A DNA stretch of 5,762 nucleotides from DATDTB01 sp035291025 (GTDB lineage: Archaea > Iainarchaeota > Iainarchaeia > JAFGOX01 > DATDTB01). The notes beneath the pieces were generated by a model that saw nothing but the letters and a program-made list of their open reading frames with translations, searched no databases and was not told where the DNA came from. The position numbers and the translations under genes are program-made. Shown piece after piece: positions 5,057 through 5,762 of the stretch. How positions within the stretch are numbered: the first letter of the stretch is position 1; every line of letters begins with the position of its first letter. The DNA lies in NCBI GenBank assembly GCA_035291025.1, contig DATDTB010000037.1, forward strand, positions 1 through 5,762, written 5' to 3'.

Positions 5057-5485
5057 GTGAAGGCAAGCGTAAAGAACGAAAAGGAACTCAGCGAGTTGGG
5101 CGAAGCACGCGAAGTCCACTTAGTGCGCCCGCTTAGCCTGGCGCGCGTCCGCGAACTAGTCCAGCGCGTTGACTCTATTTCAATGTCGAGGCACACTTTT
5201 GGAAAGCTTTCAGTGAAGGCCAGGAGGGAACTCGAGGGCGTGGGGGTTTTAGTCATTGGAAACGCCGGCGCCGGCAGGCCGCTGGGCGTTCCATTGGACA
5301 AGATCCAGGAAGTGTACGACTTGAAACGCGAGGGCTTGAGCGTGCGCCAAATAGCAAGCGAAACGGGAGTCACAAAGAGCAGCGTGCACTACTTGCTAAA
5401 GTACGCCTCCCGCGGGAAGATAAGCGTGGCCGGCAAGACAATCCACTTGCAGCCGCCAAAGGAAACGCAGGCAGCGACGGAGTAA
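5057..5485 (+). CDS. Helix-turn-helix DNA-binding protein
   Basis: 142 residues from GTG 5057; stop TAA at 5483-5485. The frame extends to a TTG at 5042 (147 residues, adding MNLYC), but GTG 5057 lies 28 bases from the TATA-like box, the same spacing as at two other genes here, so it is preferred with moderate confidence. Residues 1-75 form an alpha/beta part (EAREVHLVRPLSLARVRELV, then SMSRHTFGKLSVKARREL). A GAGRPLGVP segment leads into a HTH at about 80-115: PLDKIQEVYDLKREGLSVRQ, then IASETGV-TKSSVHYLLKYA, of the resolvase/Hin-type trihelical kind (LS-x-R-x-IA-x-x-x-GV-x-K-S-x-V). There is no catalytic Ser/Tyr recombinase motif, so it is a DNA binder, not a recombinase. It is probably a transcription regulator; on a plasmid it could be a partition adaptor. 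It is separated from ftsZ by a terminator and is convergent with the Cys-rich gene. Confidence 0.85.
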   Translation: MKASVKNEKELSELGEAREVHLVRPLSLARVRELVQRVDSISMSRHTFGKLSVKARRELEGVGVLVIGNAGAGRPLGVPLDKIQEVYDLKREGLSVRQIASETGVTKSSVHYLLKYASRGKISVAGKTIHLQPPKETQAATE

Positions 5486-5500
5486 AAAGACTAAAACTCA
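5486..5500 (-). terminator. T-rich termination zone at the convergent gene ends
   Basis: On the minus strand, the Cys-rich gene's TGA is followed by TTTTAG-TCTTTTTAC, two short T-runs of the kind that stop archaeal RNA polymerase. On the plus strand the HTH stop is followed only by A-rich sequence with no hairpin, so the zone serves mainly the minus-strand operon. Only 12 bases separate the two stops. Confidence 0.45.
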
Positions 5501-5762
5501 AATCGGCGGACCACACGGGGCCGACGAGCACGCGTACGTTCCGCTGGACGGGCAGCAGAACGGCCTGCCCGCGTTGCCGCCGGAACCGCACGTGTTCCCG
5601 CACGCGCCGCAGTTCACGACGGACGCCGAACTATTCACGCTAGTACACGCGAAAACACTCGAGTCAGAATTCCTGCAACACTTGTAATCAGTTGAACCAA
5701 GAGTCCCGCACGGGTTGCCCGCGTCAGGGTTGCATTGGAAAACCCCACACGTGCCGTAAGCG
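5498..5762 (-). CDS. Cys-rich secreted repeat protein, C-terminal part (runs off the right edge)
   Basis: Minus-strand frame entering at the right edge and ending in TGA at 5500-5498. Its first codons lie in the copy of the 34-base terminal repeat and are in the same frame as the left-edge fragment. After the repeat come 76 residues with 11 Cys, including CCRNSDSS, NCGACGNTC and FCCPSSG, ending in CGPPI. NCGACGNTC is the same unit type as residues 299-306 of the left fragment, so the two pieces match in kind as well as in frame. Joined, they make 468 residues with about 66 Cys. There is no membrane segment or sorting motif at the C terminus, so the protein is probably released or held by partners. 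Convergent with the HTH gene, 12 bases between stops. If the molecule is linear, this is instead the end of a second, related gene. Confidence 0.85.
   Translation of the reverse strand, partial: AYGTCGVFQCNPDAGNPCGTLGSTDYKCCRNSDSSVFACTSVNSSASVVNCGACGNTCGSGGNAGRPFCCPSSGTYACSSAPCGPPI
5729..5762 (+). repeat. Terminal direct repeat, right copy
   Basis: This is the partner of bases 1-34, with no mismatch over the full 34 bases. Removing one copy gives a 5728-bp circle in which the interrupted Cys-rich gene becomes complete. Confidence 0.95.

Noticed and set aside
5057..5485. Serine recombinase or resolvase
   Set aside because: Only the Hin-like HTH is present. The catalytic N-terminal domain is missing and the protein is too short.

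Overview
The window looks archaeal. It carries an archaeal-type FtsZ. Three genes have AT-rich TATA-like boxes about 27-28 bases before their likely start codons, which is the pattern of leaderless archaeal transcripts, and T-rich stretches follow gene ends. The mix of a compact layout, a Cys-rich secreted protein and a Pro-rich lipoprotein would fit a DPANN-type archaeon, but the lineage is an inference.

The first 34 bases (1-34) recur exactly as the last 34 (5729-5762). Both copies lie in the same reading frame of a minus-strand Cys-rich gene. The left end holds its start and 392 codons with no stop; the right end holds its last 76 codons and a TGA. Joined through the repeat they give one uninterrupted 468-residue protein. 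The simplest reading is a circular molecule, or a contig assembled as one, of 5728 bp, cut inside this gene.

Read as a circle, the layout is simple. One arc is all minus strand: a 196-residue orphan protein (3449 to 2859), a 536-residue lipoprotein (2791 to 1181), then after 4 bases the Cys-rich secreted protein (1176, through the junction, to 5498). The other arc is all plus strand: a possible 44-codon small ORF (3681-3815), ftsZ (3837-4919, hairpin and T-run terminator) and a helix-turn-helix protein (5057-5485). The arcs diverge from a 231-bp AT-rich region (3450-3680) that holds a duplicated pair of inverted repeats. They converge with 12 bases between stop codons (5486-5497).

The lipoprotein and Cys-rich protein look like a co-transcribed cell-surface pair. 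FtsZ, the HTH protein and the upstream repeats resemble in outline a type III (TubZ-TubR-tubC) plasmid partition cassette. However, the FtsZ sequence itself is of the ordinary archaeal cell-division type, and no replication initiator is recognisable. A chromosomal locus that was falsely closed by the assembler remains a live alternative.
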